Source: Mytilus edulis
Taxonomy: Eukaryota > Mollusca > Bivalvia > Mytilida > Mytilidae
Direction: 5' to 3'
Assembly (NCBI RefSeq): GCF_963676685.1
Contig: NC_092345.1
Location: 29,101,585-29,165,584 of the forward strand
DNA length: 64,000 nt
Shown here: piece by piece, positions 1-12,949 of the stretch
How the letters are laid out: each line of letters opens with the position of its first letter
Position numbering within the stretch: the stretch's first letter is position 1
Program-made: the position numbers and the translations under genes
The notes under the pieces: model-generated
Database searches by the model: none
Told to the model about the DNA's origin: nothing
What the model saw: the letters and a program-made list of their open reading frames with translations, nothing else

Positions 1-725
1 ATTACTAACTTCAATAAAATTAAGAATGGAAATGGGGAATGTGTCAAAGAGACAACAACCCGACCATAGAAGAACAGACAACAGCAGAAGGTCACCAACA
101 GGTCTTTAATGCAGCGAAAAATTCCCGCACCCGGAGGCGTCCTTCAGATGGCCCCTAAACAATATATTTACTAGTTCAGTGATAATGAACCCCATACTAA
201 ACTCCAAATTGTACACAAGAAACTAAAATTAAAAATAATACAAGACTAACAAAGGCCAGAGGCTCCTGACTTGGGACAGGCGCAAAAATGCGGCGGGGTT
301 AAACATTTTTATGAGATCTCAAACCTCCCCCTATACCTCTAGCCAATGCAGAAAAGTAAACACATAACAATGCGCACATTAAAATTCAGTTCAAGAGAAG
401 TCCGAGTTTGATGTCAGAAGGTGTAACCAAAGAAAATAATCAAATTGATTGATTGATTGTTGGTTGCTTTACGCCACATTAGCAATAAACAAAATGACAA
501 TAATACATAAATAACAACAGACTACTAGCAGTTAACTGACATGCCAGCTCCAGACTTCAATTAAACTGATTGAAAGATTATGTATTCATCATATGAATAT
601 CAGGTACAATCCTTCCCGTTAGGGATTTAATATCATACCATCATAACATATATGAAAAGAACATAACCCGTGTCATGTCAACAACTGTTTTTTAAATGAA
701 TTTATTTAGTTCCGATGCAAAGTTC
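1..725 (-). repeat. Interspersed retroelement 3'-end repeat, copy 1
   Basis: From about position 16 to 723 this is closely similar to 35481-36133 in the same orientation. The second copy runs directly into the C-terminus of a reverse-transcriptase-like frame on the minus strand (36118-36440), so I read the repeat as the 3' non-coding end of that retroelement family, lying on the minus strand. An inverse fragment of its end lies at 37490-37625. About 440-530 holds a GATTGATTGATT stretch resembling the tail of the tRNA-SINEs elsewhere in the window. Family membership is seen directly; the retroelement identity is inference from copy 2. Confidence 0.7.
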
Positions 726-2180
726 ATCTATAAAAGGTTGTTACTATGTGATCACAACTGAAACTAAGGATACCACCACTACACTTAATTCTGCCTTACA
801 TGTAAACTAACATCTATAAATTTGCAAAGGGGATCGGATGAGAACTAAACTATACGACATTTTCCCCATTTTCAAAACTCAGATTGCGCCGTCATATGTA
901 GTAATACAATTGTTGATACCATATTCAAAATTGAAGTTTGTAAATACAGCTGTTTCACCAACCATGCCTCTTTTTTTGGGAGTGATATAATACTCATTCC
1001 AAGAAATTCTGTCTTGTGGGTTCTATATTACCTCTATGTTCATCTCATAGAGACATAACTTTGGAATGTTACAAGTATGGTTACACATATTGAAACTTAG
1101 AAAGACCCAAACGCAATTGCAGTGGTAGTCCAGAATTGTATTACAAGTTAAACTATTTGATGTTTGGGGCAAACACATATTGACCTTTGAAAAAAGTTGT
1201 AGTGCATATGAATTCTCAATTCTAGGATATGATTTTTAACTAAACTTCATAGAAAAAGTGTCACAGTTTTAGTCGTTAAAGGAGTTCCTACGGGACATTG
1301 CTTTGCATTAATTACCGGGAGTAAAAACTTCAGAACTCGAAAAGATATGCCGGTATTGCTTTTAATCTGTTGTGTAAATCCAAGTCAGCAGATAGGACAC
1401 GGGGAGTTTCACAAATCAGCTGGAATATTTGACCCTTCAAGAGGACATTTAGTGTCCTATTTTTTGGTAGTTTTATGAGATCTGTTTGATTTCTCTTTGA
1501 AACAGTATTTGTTTGTATCGGCGCTATCGTTTTTTTTTTTAAATTCACACACAAAAATTGATATACGCTTCTTAGGCCACAGACCACAATTAATTCCTCT
1601 ATCAGTTCTTTATAACCTTTTGCATCATTAAAAAAATTGCACCATGCACTTTTGTCTAATTTTTTGTGTGTGTAATGTATAGTCCTAGTCCAAATATATA
1701 TCCAAAATTCAGAAAGATTGTAACAATCACTTTCACAAATTTAGCCAATACACATCCATACCCCTATTGACAAATCAAGAGATGTTCCGAAAACTGTAAA
1801 TATTACCTTTTTGCACTTGGCCTAATCACTCATTCCAAATCAACAAAAGTTAAAATACAACATCCAAAAATTTATTTCACCTCTCTTCTTTCATTTCCAC
1901 CAAAAAAAATCTAAGAAATGAGTGAGGAAGGGAAAGAAAAAAAATTAAGGAAAACTACACTCTAATTAAAAAGAACTATATTCGTGGACAACGAAAAGCG
2001 GGGTCATTAATTGTGGTCTGGGGCCAGCATATCTATTTACTTATTTACTTTAGTTTTTTTCACACACTGTTTGATACGTTATTTCATCTTTTTACCCAGT
2101 ACGAATATTTGTGACATCACAGAATTTTCTTTTCGGCCAAATAAATGTAGATGCATATAGTTATCAAAGGTACCAGGATT
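726..2180. other. No gene recognised
   Basis: AT-rich sequence with only short chance ORFs on either strand, none with a recognisable domain or convincing splice sites. I see nothing to annotate. Confidence 0.5.
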
Positions 2181-2185
2181 ATATT

Positions 2186-2236
2186 TAATATGCCAGACGC
2201 GCTTTTCGTCTACACAAGACTCATCAGTGATGCTCA
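2186..2236 (-). repeat. Mussel core-motif repeat fragment
   Basis: Reverse complement of the CACTGATGAG...GACGAAA..GCGTCTGGC motif also seen at 10112-10170. I recognise it as a very common motif in bivalve repeats. Flanking similarity is too weak to set outer boundaries. Confidence 0.6.
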
Positions 2237-2600
2237 GATAAAAAAAAGTTATAAGCCAAACCAGTACAGAGTTGAAGAGCATTGAGGACCCAAAATTTCA
2301 AAAAGTTCGGCCAAAACGGCTAAGGTAATCTATGCCTGGAATAAGAAAATCCTTAGTTTTTCGAAAAATTCAAAGTCTTGTACACAGGAAGTTTATATAT
2401 AAAAAAAAATCCATGAGAACAACTCGATATGAACAGGCGTTTTGGCTAACAAGACATAGTAATGTTTAAAATATAAAAAAAACCCAGAAAAATACAACTT
2501 TTAAACTTATGGACTGAAGAAAAAAATAGTCAAAACGAAATAGTAATACAAAAGCCTTTGCTTTTTCTAACCTAAGCAAATAAATCAGGACGGCATTATA

Positions 2601-2602
<2 letters not shown>

Positions 2603-2647
<45 letters not shown>

Positions 2648-2650
2648 CTT
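2603..2650 (+). repeat. (GT)n microsatellite
   Basis: Pure GT dinucleotide run of roughly 38 bases followed by a short TA run. The surrounding 2290-3220 holds no gene that I can recognise. Confidence 0.95.
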
Positions 2651-3222
2651 GTTGTGATAAGCAAATATAAGGATGTAGTTTTTAAACATTATTCATTATT
2701 GGGTGTTTAGGTTTTTTGGTATTAACATGAATAGATTTCTGAACATCTTGCAATTTGTATAGTAAAAATATAAACTTTAATAGCAGAACATCTTGAACAT
2801 AGAGGCGTTGCTCTCGCATCCTTAATTTGGTTTTAAACAAAGTATTAAATGTTCGTGTTTACCTTATCATGCATTATAATAAAAGTCAGTATGTAAGTGC
2901 ACCAGCGACATTAATTATCGAATATTTAGAGATGTTCTGACAGACTAGTGTCTTGCAAACATCTACAATAACAGGTGCGATTTGAAAGATTTGTAATACG
3001 TTTTTTTAGTTATCGAATTTTTTGGATTTAGTAAATGGTCTCATCGTACATTTTTCTTCGATCATTGTTTTGCAAGACACTAACTAAATAACACTTCCAA
3101 CTATTCCTAGTGTTCCATTTTCTCAAACTTATTTTTGCGACATGCAAAACGTCGATAGAGTAATGAAGTGTTGAAAACAAAACTGTTGCCTTAATCAAAT
3201 CACGGGTGAACTTTCTTAATCC

Positions 3223-5402
3223 ATCGATATTTATAAGACGTCTGTGTTAAAAAGTGAATCTGCGCTTGCGTCGTTTATTATCTAGAATTGTGGAAAATTT
3301 TCGGTTCATGTATAACTCATTTTAAACATTGTGTATATATATATTTCGAACAGAACTGTTGTACAGGCTTTTTTCTCTTTTTTTTATATAAAAAGGAGAA
3401 TACATCAAATTTGTCGATTAGGTAAGTAACAAAAAACATTCGATGCTATATTTGCTGTCTAACTTTTTAACACAGGCTAATCGTTGTCAAAGACATCAAT
3501 TTGTTCTATCCATGAACTGTCATGACTATTAGTAAATGTAAGTTTTTTTTAGTGAATGACTTCTGATCTGAATAAAGACTTTTAGTCGGTAGTTTTCGTT
3601 AACCAGAAGTCAAACTAAGCTACAGATACATTCTCAAGTGTTTTGTTTATTTTCATTTAAACAAATTGACCTCTTATTATTTCTTTTCACCCACTTCATT
3701 TGTAATTCTTATCTTATCGTTGTACTACTAGTCGATTACAATGTCAAGGTGAAATGTGTTAAATATGAACGAAGGCTATAAAATAACATTTCTAGAGGAA
3801 CGAACGTTGTTAACCATTTAAATGAAACAACGCGTATATCGGCTACTTTCAAGAATGCATGAAACATGTGAAATGAGGAGGCGGACAAAGCGAGTCTGCA
3901 AACATGTTAAATCCTCTCACATTATGTACTGGGTTATTCCTTATAGGAACCTGCTGTCGTTTATTACTGTATCATATTTGTTTTTCCTATACTAGTATTT
4001 TATTATTACATTGATAAGTCCTACAGTTTTCCCGTAAGAATTGTAGTAATTTTGTTATTTTAGGGAGCTTTTTTTTTTTTTTATCTCACTTTGCTAATTG
4101 TTGGAGGCCGCAAGGTGTCCGTTAAATGCTAAACTAAGTCAATTGATCTCTGAATCGCAATGGAGGATTATCTCATTGGAAATCATACAACATCTTTTTA
4201 CTTTTATAAATAAGGTGAAAAATAAGCCTTTAAAATTTCTTTTTTATTTGATATATTTCTTTTGCTATTTAGAATACATATTCAGTTTAAACAAGGCTAA
4301 AATTTGAAAAGTTTTTATCGATATTTATAAGACGTCTGTGTTAAAAAGTGAATCTGCGCTTGCGTCGTTTATTATCTAGAATTGTGGAAAATTTTCGGTT
4401 CATGTATAACTCATTTTAAACATTGTGTATATATATATTTCGAACAGAACTGTTGTACAGGCTTTTTTTTTTTTTTTTTATATAAAAAGGAGAATACATC
4501 AAATTTGTCGATTAGGTAAGTAACAAAAAACATTCGATGCTATATTTGCTGTCTAACTTTTTAACACAGGCTAATCGTTGTCAAAGACATCAATTTGTTC
4601 TATCCATGAACTGTCATGACTATTAGTAAATGTAAGTTTTTTTTTAGTGAATGACTTCTGATCTGAATAAAGACTTTTAGTCGGTAGTTTTCGTTAACCA
4701 GAAGTCAAACTAAGCTACAGATACATTCTCAAGTGTTTTGTTTATTTTCATTTAAACAAATTGACCTCTTATTATTTCTTTTCACCCACTTCATTTGTAA
4801 TTCTTATCTAATCGTTGTACTACTAGTCGATTACAATGTCAAGGTGAAATGTGTTAAATATGAACGAAGGCTATAAAATAACATTTCTAGAGGAACGAAC
4901 GTTGTTAACCATTTAAATGAAACAACGCGTATATCGGCTACTTTCAAGAATGCATGAAACATGTGAAATGAGGAGGCGGACAAAGCGAGTCTGCAAACAT
5001 GTTAAATCCTCTCACATTATGTACTGGGTTATTCTTTATAGAAACCTGCTGTCGTTTATTACTGTATCATATTTGTTTTTCCTATGCTAGTATTTTATTA
5101 TTACATTGATAAGTCCTATAGTTTTCCCGTAAGAATTGTAGTAATTTTGTTATTTTAGGGAGCCTTTTTTTTTTATCTTACTTTGCTAATTGTTGGAGGC
5201 CGCAAGGTGTCCGTTAAATGCTTACATAAGTCAATTGATCTCTGAATCGTAATGGAGGGTTATCTCATTGGAAATCATACAACATCTTTTACTTTTATAA
5301 ATAAGGTTAAAAATAAGCCTTTAAACTTTCTTTTTTATTTGATATATTTCTTTTGCTATTTAGAATACATATTCAGTTTAAACAAGGCTAAAATTTGAAA
5401 AG
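3223..5402 (+). repeat. Direct tandem duplication, two ~1.09-kb copies
   Basis: Copy 1 (3223-4316) and copy 2 (4317-5402) both start with ATCGATATTTATAAGACG and both end in AATTTGAAAAGT. They match along their whole length apart from homopolymer lengths (for example the T run near 3375 versus 4465) and scattered single substitutions. No convincing ORF lies inside. The duplication lies directly upstream of the TRIM-like gene at 5624, so it may duplicate 5' non-coding or promoter sequence of that gene. It could equally be a recent assembly-level or polymorphic duplication. Confidence 0.95.
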
Positions 5403-5623
5403 TATATGAAATTAATTCAGTCTCCCGTAAATCATTAAGTCGTGTCAATTAAGCCTAATAACCAACAACCATGATGATTATTTCTGCAGATATCATGTAC
5501 AATTAATTAAAAAAATCTTTAGAAATTCCCGAAATATATTATGTTGATTTAAAATGTATTCACGTTTACTGTAATCAATTCTATTCTTATTTAGAACAAA
5601 AAAGTATCAACCATCAAAACAGT

Positions 5624-6562
5624 ATGTGTACTCCGTGTAAGTTCAGAAATGAATCAATGCCACCTATCAATTGGTGTATAGATTGTGAAGAAGGACTCTG
5701 TAGGTACTGCTGTACCCATCATCAATCCTCAAAAGCTTTAAAGCGGCACGACCTTATTCCTTTTAGGGATCGTCGATCGCTACCTGAATTTGCGCAATCT
5801 ATTCAGGATACATGTTTTGAACACAAACGACAGTTTGAGTTTTTCTGCTGTGTACATCAGGACTTTCACTGCATCAAATGCAATACTTTGGATCATAAGA
5901 CATGTGATAGTGTTTTACCACTGGAAGATGTTGTTCGAAACGCAAAGTCATCTGTAGCTTTTTGCCGTATTGAAGAAGGCTTGAATGTTCTACTTTCAAA
6001 ATTAGAAACGATAACGAATAAATCAGAAGAGTCGATAATGAACAATGCAGCACACATAAACGATATAAGAAATAATGTTAATCAAATTAAGAACAGGATA
6101 TACAAGACATTGGAAGAAGATATTGGAGAATTTCTTAGCAAATTGGACAAGTTAAAGTCTGATAGCAAATCAAAAGCACACAAAACAATAAGAGGTCTTA
6201 AGGAAAAACTCAATGTTATTCTAGACTTGAAGGTAAATGTTGCACTTTTGAAAGAAAACGGAACAGACTTACAAATTTATTTATGTCTAAAACACCTTGA
6301 ATCGAATATAACAAAGGAAGAAAATGATCTAAGTGCAGACATAAATGATGGCCATTATGATAGTGAAGAATTAATTTTTCGTCCATCAGAGGCAATGAAC
6401 ACATTGAAATTGGTTGGTAGTATTGGTGAACTGGAAGTCCGGCATAAACCTTTAAAAGTCAACTCAGGAGGCATGGGTCAAAGTGTAAAAGTGGTCCAAA
6501 GCCCAAAAGAATCAATGTCATACAAAACTGATCAGGTATTAGAAGTTATGTTGAGGACGTAA
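5624..6562 (+). CDS. TRIM-like protein with two B-boxes and coiled coil (no RING)
   Basis: Intact 312-residue frame. Residues 2-42 form a first B-box-like zinc module (C2, C5, C18, C21, C26, C29, H33, H42). Residues 64-94 form a second B-box (C64, H67, C75/C76, H78, C83, C86, H91, C94). Residues about 110-215 are rich in K, E, L and N and fit a coiled coil. This order (B-box, B-box, coiled coil) is that of TRIM proteins, which act in ubiquitin transfer, signalling and innate immunity. There is no N-terminal RING, and the C-terminal NHL or beta-propeller region common in mollusc relatives is missing, so it is short for the family. A splice acceptor (TTATTTAG) sits 27 bases upstream and the frame is open into it, so an upstream exon is possible. 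The ATG at 5624 is the first in frame. Function in the mussel is unknown. Confidence 0.8.
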   Translation: MCTPCKFRNESMPPINWCIDCEEGLCRYCCTHHQSSKALKRHDLIPFRDRRSLPEFAQSIQDTCFEHKRQFEFFCCVHQDFHCIKCNTLDHKTCDSVLPLEDVVRNAKSSVAFCRIEEGLNVLLSKLETITNKSEESIMNNAAHINDIRNNVNQIKNRIYKTLEEDIGEFLSKLDKLKSDSKSKAHKTIRGLKEKLNVILDLKVNVALLKENGTDLQIYLCLKHLESNITKEENDLSADINDGHYDSEELIFRPSEAMNTLKLVGSIGELEVRHKPLKVNSGGMGQSVKVVQSPKESMSYKTDQVLEVMLRT

Positions 6563-6891
6563 GCATAGCATAAGAAGACATGGTTTAATTGTTAAAAATG
6601 TTAAGGACAAAATTGCATTCAATAAGAAACGGACAAAACGTTATAATCACAATAAAATATAACAACTTGAAGTTTCAGAGAGCTAGTGTATACGAGATTA
6701 ATTTGTTACAAATAATAAATTATAAATCAAGATTCCTAACTAGAGTATCGACCAGTAAACATACCATCAATTTATAATCTTAAAATTTATAAATACGTGT
6801 GAAATTCCCGAAAAAATGAAATATGAATAGACCTTTAACGCCGCCATGTTGTTAAAGATTGTTTAGGGCCGTAATTTATTAAACCTATATC

Positions 6892-7889
6892 CAGGGTTTC
6901 CGCTGGTGGTCGCCATTTTCGCAATTTGCGAAAAAATAATAATTGTGGCGATAAAAATTCGTCATTTGCGAAAGAATTTGGCGAAAGAAATATATATAAC
7001 GATTTATTTTCCTCCATCTTGTTTATTTACTTTTTTCAAGTTTCTCGGACTTTATCAGACAATACTCGGAATTCACCTTGACCTCATTAAGATTTGAACA
7101 GAAAATCAATAATCAGCTGATTGCATTTTATAACTATCGACAACAAAGGACTAATTAATAAAGGTGTTGATTGAATTGTTTGACAAAATGATATGGTTAA
7201 ATGGCTTCCGCTAAATGTCACATACAGAATTTATTTACCACTTTGCGACGCACGTGTTTGAAGCAAACTTTTGACGTCTCCTCTCCTTTTAAAGATAATT
7301 TAGAAAAGAAAGCTGTTGTGACGAAAAATGTTCAAAAGCAAGAAAAATCTCCGAATTTAAACTTTAATTATCCTTTGACTTAAATATAGTTTATTGATTA
7401 GGGAGACTACTTTAAAGTCGTTTGAGTGACACACGTGTTTCAAGCATAGTACGTCTCAACTTATTGATTTACGATGATCAAGAAAAGAAAACTTTCGTTA
7501 TGAAGAAATGTATCCAAAAGTTTGGGAACAACCCCTCGAAGGAGAGTAACCCTTCAATATAATGACTACACATGAAATGAGGGATCAATTTCATGTGATG
7601 AAAGCTTTTGTTTTGTTGTAAAAACCACTTCTTAGTTTCTTAGTACAAAAGAGCACATCAGTATTTTTCTTTTAAAGAAACTTTCCCTACGAACTATATA
7701 ACTCGAATAATTCAAGCCCTTTCCGTGTCCGATTTTCTCCCACACGAGGGGGTGGGTAGAAAAAAAAGATAAATTTTAAACGAAAAATATATTTATGTTA
7801 TTTGGCGAAAAAAATAATAAAGTGGCGAAAAATATATTGTTTTGGCGAAAGAGGTGGCGAAAAAGGTAATTGACCAAGGGGAAACCTTG
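6892..7889. mobile_element. hAT-like non-autonomous element with 8-bp target duplication
   Basis: Starts CAGGGTTTCC and ends GGAAACCTTG, short inverted termini typical of hAT elements. The direct repeat CCTATATC flanks it on both sides (6884-6891 and 7890-7897). The motif TGGCGAAA, or its complement TTTCGCCA, recurs near both ends (about 6905-6985 and 7800-7860). The central part has a 60-codon frame at 7201-7383 that I do not recognise. No transposase is visible. The insertion lies just upstream of the SURF4-like exon at 8034. Confidence 0.75.
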
Positions 7890-8657
7890 CCTATATCACA
7901 CTTTCAAATCGTGTATTACCCCAAAGGAAGCATATATACAGTAACTGCAAAAGTTAATACTAATTTTCTTTGTTTGTGTCAATGCCCTGTCAAATTACAA
8001 GAGATTACATATAATACATTAATATTTTTACAGGTTATACACAAATACCTGCCATATTTAGCGGTTGTGGCCAGACTTTGTTTAATCAGTGTTTTTCTGC
8101 TTGATTGTATGGTAAGCTTAGATATACCATATCGTGAATATCTTCGACGTTTTGATCAATTAAGATTGGATCATCATCTGGTGGAAATTTTCGTAAAACT
8201 TACTTGTTTTGGACAGATCGTGGGATGCCTTATAGTTCTTCTTCGACGAAAGATCAAAACTGGATGTGGGATTATATTATTTATTAAAATGTCTCAGGTA
8301 TATGATCTTTTAATATTCGTTTGTTTAAGTGTCTTTGCAACTGGTGCAGTAAATTATGGCAACAGTAGTATACCGCTGTTTAAAAGTCATAAATCTATTG
8401 AGGGAAAAACAATCCGGGTTGCAAACAAAAACCGAGTTACAAAACCAACTTTAAGAGGAAAACAACGAAACAACAGAAATACTGAAGTGCAACAACAAAA
8501 AACGACAATGCAACACACACACAGAAACAAACTATAAGATAACAAGTAATAAAATTGATACTGTTAGTGTAAACTGATCAGCAAAACTAGATCTTCAATT
8601 AGGTTGATTTACATAGTTGTCAGACAAATTGGGATAGGAGTTATGGTTTACCCTTAA

Positions 8658-9183
8658 GGTAGCACAATACAAAGATTTGTTCACTCCCAATCAGACAACT
8701 TTAAACTGATGTAATTCATTTCATCCTTCTTTAAATTTCATAAATGAGGTACCAAAAGAAAGAAGATAGATTAATCTTTTAAATTGTGATAATTTCATTA
8801 TGACATAATTATTACATAATTAATTATTATGTAATTAGTTGCTATATTGTGATGTCCACACTTGAATGAATTTAGCTTCTTTGTTCTTTATAGCATCCCC
8901 AAATATTTTATAGATTCTTGTACAACACAGCTTGACCTCCAAAACTGTGTCTCAGATTTCCAAAAACATCAATAGAACAAATTTTATACCACATTTAATT
9001 GAACTAATTACATATCAATTAATTATGTAATAATTATGTCATCATGAAATTATCACAATTTGAAAGATAAATCATTCTTCTATCTTTTAGTACCTCATTT
9101 ATAAAATTTAAAGAAGGATAAGTGGAATTACATCAGTTTAAAGATGTCTGATTGGGGATGAAAAATCTTTGTATTGTGCTACC
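8658..9183. mobile_element. MITE with TTAA target site and ~170-bp inverted repeats
   Basis: TTAA (8654-8657), then GGTAGCACAATACAAAG; the reverse complement ends at 9183, followed by TTAA (9184-9187). The arms match for about 170 bp and the centre is AT-rich. TTAA target sites are typical of piggyBac and Kolobok elements. It lies in the SURF4-like gene's first visible intron. Confidence 0.88.
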
Positions 9184-9223
9184 TTAAATAGCGATTTTTA
9201 TTCATTGTTGCATTTTGATTAAA

Positions 9224-9360
9224 ATAATAATACTTCAAATTTGACAACGGTATAGTATTTACAACATAGGCTGCGTGTTTAAACATGCCAAATAAATAGC
9301 AGCTTGATTTGGCACAGCCGCTGTTGTTATTACTCTACCGTTGTCAAATTTGAAATATTA
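9224..9360. repeat. Short inverted repeat (hairpin), ~137 bp
   Basis: CAAATTTGACAACGGTA near 9233 is matched by TACCGTTGTCAAATTTG near 9336, giving a stem of about 25 bp with a loop of about 85 bases. It is probably a small MITE. Confidence 0.85.
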
Positions 9361-10111
9361 TATCAGCTTAGATCGGTTAGTGCTGTTTATTGGGAATGTA
9401 TTTCTACGCACTCGTTGTTGTAACGTCTTGGTTATCGTCATCTTTGAGGTTTAGGAGTTGTGCCAGTTCATATCGCACATTACTTTTTTTAATTAAAACA
9501 TTAATTTGCAGGCTCCGTTGTAATTAGCTATATAACCTACGTAATTTTTTTAATTGCTCTGTGTTCGGTTTTAACTATTTTATTGCATACATTTCAAGAT
9601 TTGATCATAATAGATTGATAGGATTCATTTTATATAATAATCATACTGAAGAAGGATATCTGTTATCCGAAATATTAAACATTTGTTCATGATTTTTTTG
9701 TATATTTAGGGAAAACAATAAGGCTGAAAATGCACCAATTATTATATTTAATATACATATTCACATTTTGTCTATTAAAACATCAAATTGTTCAAAAATA
9801 TTCTCCATAGAAAACTATGAAGGTAAGGACTTAGTTCGTTTCTAATATTATAAAATTTCCACTTCATCAAAGTATTGTTAAAGGAGTTTCTTGTCTATTT
9901 AGGTTTAATAGTTTTAAGTATATATATATATTACCTTCTATAAAACTCTAATATATTGATCGACAAATTGTTAATGGTCATTAACCAATAAACATTTACT
10001 TGAACATAATATGTTTAATTTTTTATAATTTGAAATAAATGATGCGACAGATATAGCTATGATGCTTTTCAAATTCGTACATTATTTGGTATTTAAAAAA
10101 AAAATTATTCG

Positions 10112-10170
10112 AGCGTCACTGATGAGTTTTTTTGTAGACGAAACGCGCGTCTGGCGTAAATATAAAATTT
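10112..10170 (+). repeat. Mussel core-motif repeat fragment
   Basis: Carries GCGTCACTGATGAG and GACGAAACGCGCGTCTGGCG, the plus-strand counterpart of 2186-2236. It lies 140 bases upstream of the 41-nt SURF4-like exon. Confidence 0.65.
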
Positions 10171-10350
10171 CAATTCAGGTATTTATGATGAATTTATTGT
10201 ACATACTTATACACATTAAAATTGTTTTGTATCAAGCCGTTTTCAAGTAAATTTAAAATGGTGTAGAAAAGATTGAATACCAAATCAAACATTGTCCTTT
10301 TTCTTTCAGATATATGTACTGCTGGACTTACCCAGCGTAACAATTGTCAG

Positions 10351-11732
10351 GTGAGTCATCATAATTTCATGAATTCCATAAGATACTAGTGATTATGTGT
10401 TCAACAACGGAGTCGACAATTAATTCATATCGTCTCCTGTTGTGATATTTTAAGTAAATTATAAAGCATGTTTACCTGACAATATCGGGATATTGGTATT
10501 CAGTCAAATCCTAACCGGAAATTGTGATAATATTAAAATTCCAACATGAATATTAATGTAAATAATGTCAAAATATTAAGGCTTTAAATAAATACTTATT
10601 TGGGTAAAATGATGCAAGCATACGCATTGTATTGTGCCTTATACTGTTAGAGGTTTATTATGTTTAACAGCCATATTATAGCTATGTGTAAACACGTTAA
10701 TTTATATGAGTTATGAAAAACAAATCGTATTTCCAAGTAGGTTAAAGAAAATTTCAAATATATGTATTTCACTGTGGGTTGGCATTCATTAGCTTTAACT
10801 ATCCTATAGATTTACAACTGTTGGTTATATTGATTATTTAGAATCGTCATTGAAGGTCGAGCACAAATTCTGTGTTAATTAATTCTTTTGATGTGTAATT
10901 TGTATGTAAGAGTAACATTTCTGTGTACTATGTTCAATGCTCAAAAATCAATGTGTTGATTGGTTACCTTGAACAGGGTCATAATTTCATATTTGCGTAT
11001 AGTTATTCTGAATTTTCTATCGTTACAAAATATATAAATGTACTAGATCTTAGTATTTTTTATTGATTTATTAAAATCATTGATGTATACCTATAATTTC
11101 CTTTATTTGTTTTGAAATATATGAAATTAATATATACCAACAACAAGAATTATTTTATTATCTTATAAATATTATTTTGTTACATATTACAAAACCGTCA
11201 TGGGTGTGCAAGATCGTGTTCAACTACCCTCATCATCTTTAGTTTTTTAGTGTGATGATACAACTTACTCTTAAATCAAAGATAGTGCATCTTCTTCCAA
11301 CTAATAGTGGTCATTATATCTTCTAATATTATTAGATATCATAAATTTTTATGACAATATATAAACATTCTTATTGTTAGGATCAGAGGTAAACAGAAAA
11401 ATAATCGATAGTTTCTATTGCAAAATAATTTACCAAAAAGGTATTTAAAGAAAAAATAATGTTTCTTGTGTATATCTTTTAAGTTAAAACAATTGTTTTT
11501 TTTTTTCGAAAACTACTTTACCACACATACAAGATAAATGATCAAAAGTATGATTGTCATTATATGAAAAGTCAAAAATGGCTTGTTTAAGACAGTAGAA
11601 CAACTCTCCCCGCCCTGAAATAGTGTTTAATGAGTCCAGAAGTGGATGGAACCTAGGTAAAGAAGACAATGTTGATATAACTTAACAAATAATACAGAGG
11701 TTTTCGTAATTAAGTAAACTAAAAACCAAATG
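10351..11732. other. Intron sequence, nothing recognised
   Basis: AT-rich intron of the SURF4-like gene. There are no ORFs with domains and no clear repeats that I could identify. Confidence 0.5.
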
Positions 11733-12003
11733 ATAGATTGATTGATTAATTGATGTTGAACGTCATTTTCATCACTACTGTTCTATCATGCTATGGTCAG
11801 TGTTGTTTTTGTGGGGAAAGCTGACACGCCCGGAGAGAACCACTGACATTCGGTTGAAAAATAACAATTCGAGCTAAGAGTCTAGCTGCCACGTGCGAGA
11901 TTAGAACTGACAATTTCAGTGTTGACATGCTAGTGAAACAGTAGTTCAACTACTTGTTTTCTCTTTTTGACTAACTACTTAGACCACTCAGCCATAGAGA
12001 CCC
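11733..12003 (-). mobile_element. tRNA-derived SINE, degenerate copy
   Basis: Read on the minus strand it begins with a tRNA-like head, GGCTGAGTGGTCTAAG (A-box region of a Ser/Leu-type tRNA), followed by a weak B box. It ends in a TGATTGATT-rich tail. The same family at 36691-36957 is better preserved. Confidence 0.7.
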
Positions 12004-12949
12004 ATAACAACCAAAATGAGATTAGTAGTTATAAGGCAGTACATAAATGACTTCTCATTTTCTTTTGGATGACTGAAATACCGCGTTATGATTTTGAGGT
12101 AGTGACAAAATCTCCCAAAACATTTTTCGGACTAGTCCCTTTGTCATCATTAGTCACTTATCTCATGGAAATAAAAGAAAATGTTGGTACAGCCTCGATG
12201 TACACATAAAAAGCTGTAGCATTATACATCTTAACAAAAATAGTTCGACCTTTACTTTAAGAGATAAAGTGTGCAAAATAATAAATTAAATGCAATAAAA
12301 CGTCAATGGTTCAAATGAAGACAGAACAACAATAACTACCAGCTTGTAAATACTTATGATGTCATGATACCGAAACAGTGGGAAAATCTTGCCACTCGTG
12401 AATAAAAGAAAAATATCTTTTCTATCTATAAATTGACAAAACTTTCCGAGACCATAGTTATACCCTTCTTTTTGTAGAATAATTGTTTTTATATGTCAAT
12501 TTACCTAACATGCTCATACATTGTCAATTTTCATTTCCGATGGAGCAAGAAAATCGCTTTCTGTATTTGGCTTTTCATTTGTTTAAAATATTAAAAAGAT
12601 GTATGTATATGCAACACATTCAGTTGTTTACTAACATCAGTTATCAACATAATAATAGGCATGAAACATTTTCCAAACATTTACCTATTCCCCAGTACTA
12701 CATTTTAGAGAACATGAATTTACTTATATTAAAAGAAAAGTTTAGCATATCAATACATGTGAATAAGGTAATAAAAAAGCTACATCTGGCAAGGTCATTG
12801 TGTGTGTAGATTATTAAAATAATAAAACAATGTAGCACTATAATAGAACGGAACACTACATGTAGGCCTTACTTCATATAACTGCAAAAGAGAATAGAAA
12901 AACAAGTAAAGGTTAATTAACTTCTTTACTATTAAACTATTCTGTGTGT

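Noticed and set aside
2603-2640. GT run as a regulatory element
   Set aside because: A plain microsatellite with no gene start nearby.
7842-8033. N-terminal 64 codons of the ORF at 7842 as coding
   Set aside because: It begins at a TTG codon inside the hAT-like element, and family similarity starts only at 8034 after a splice acceptor.
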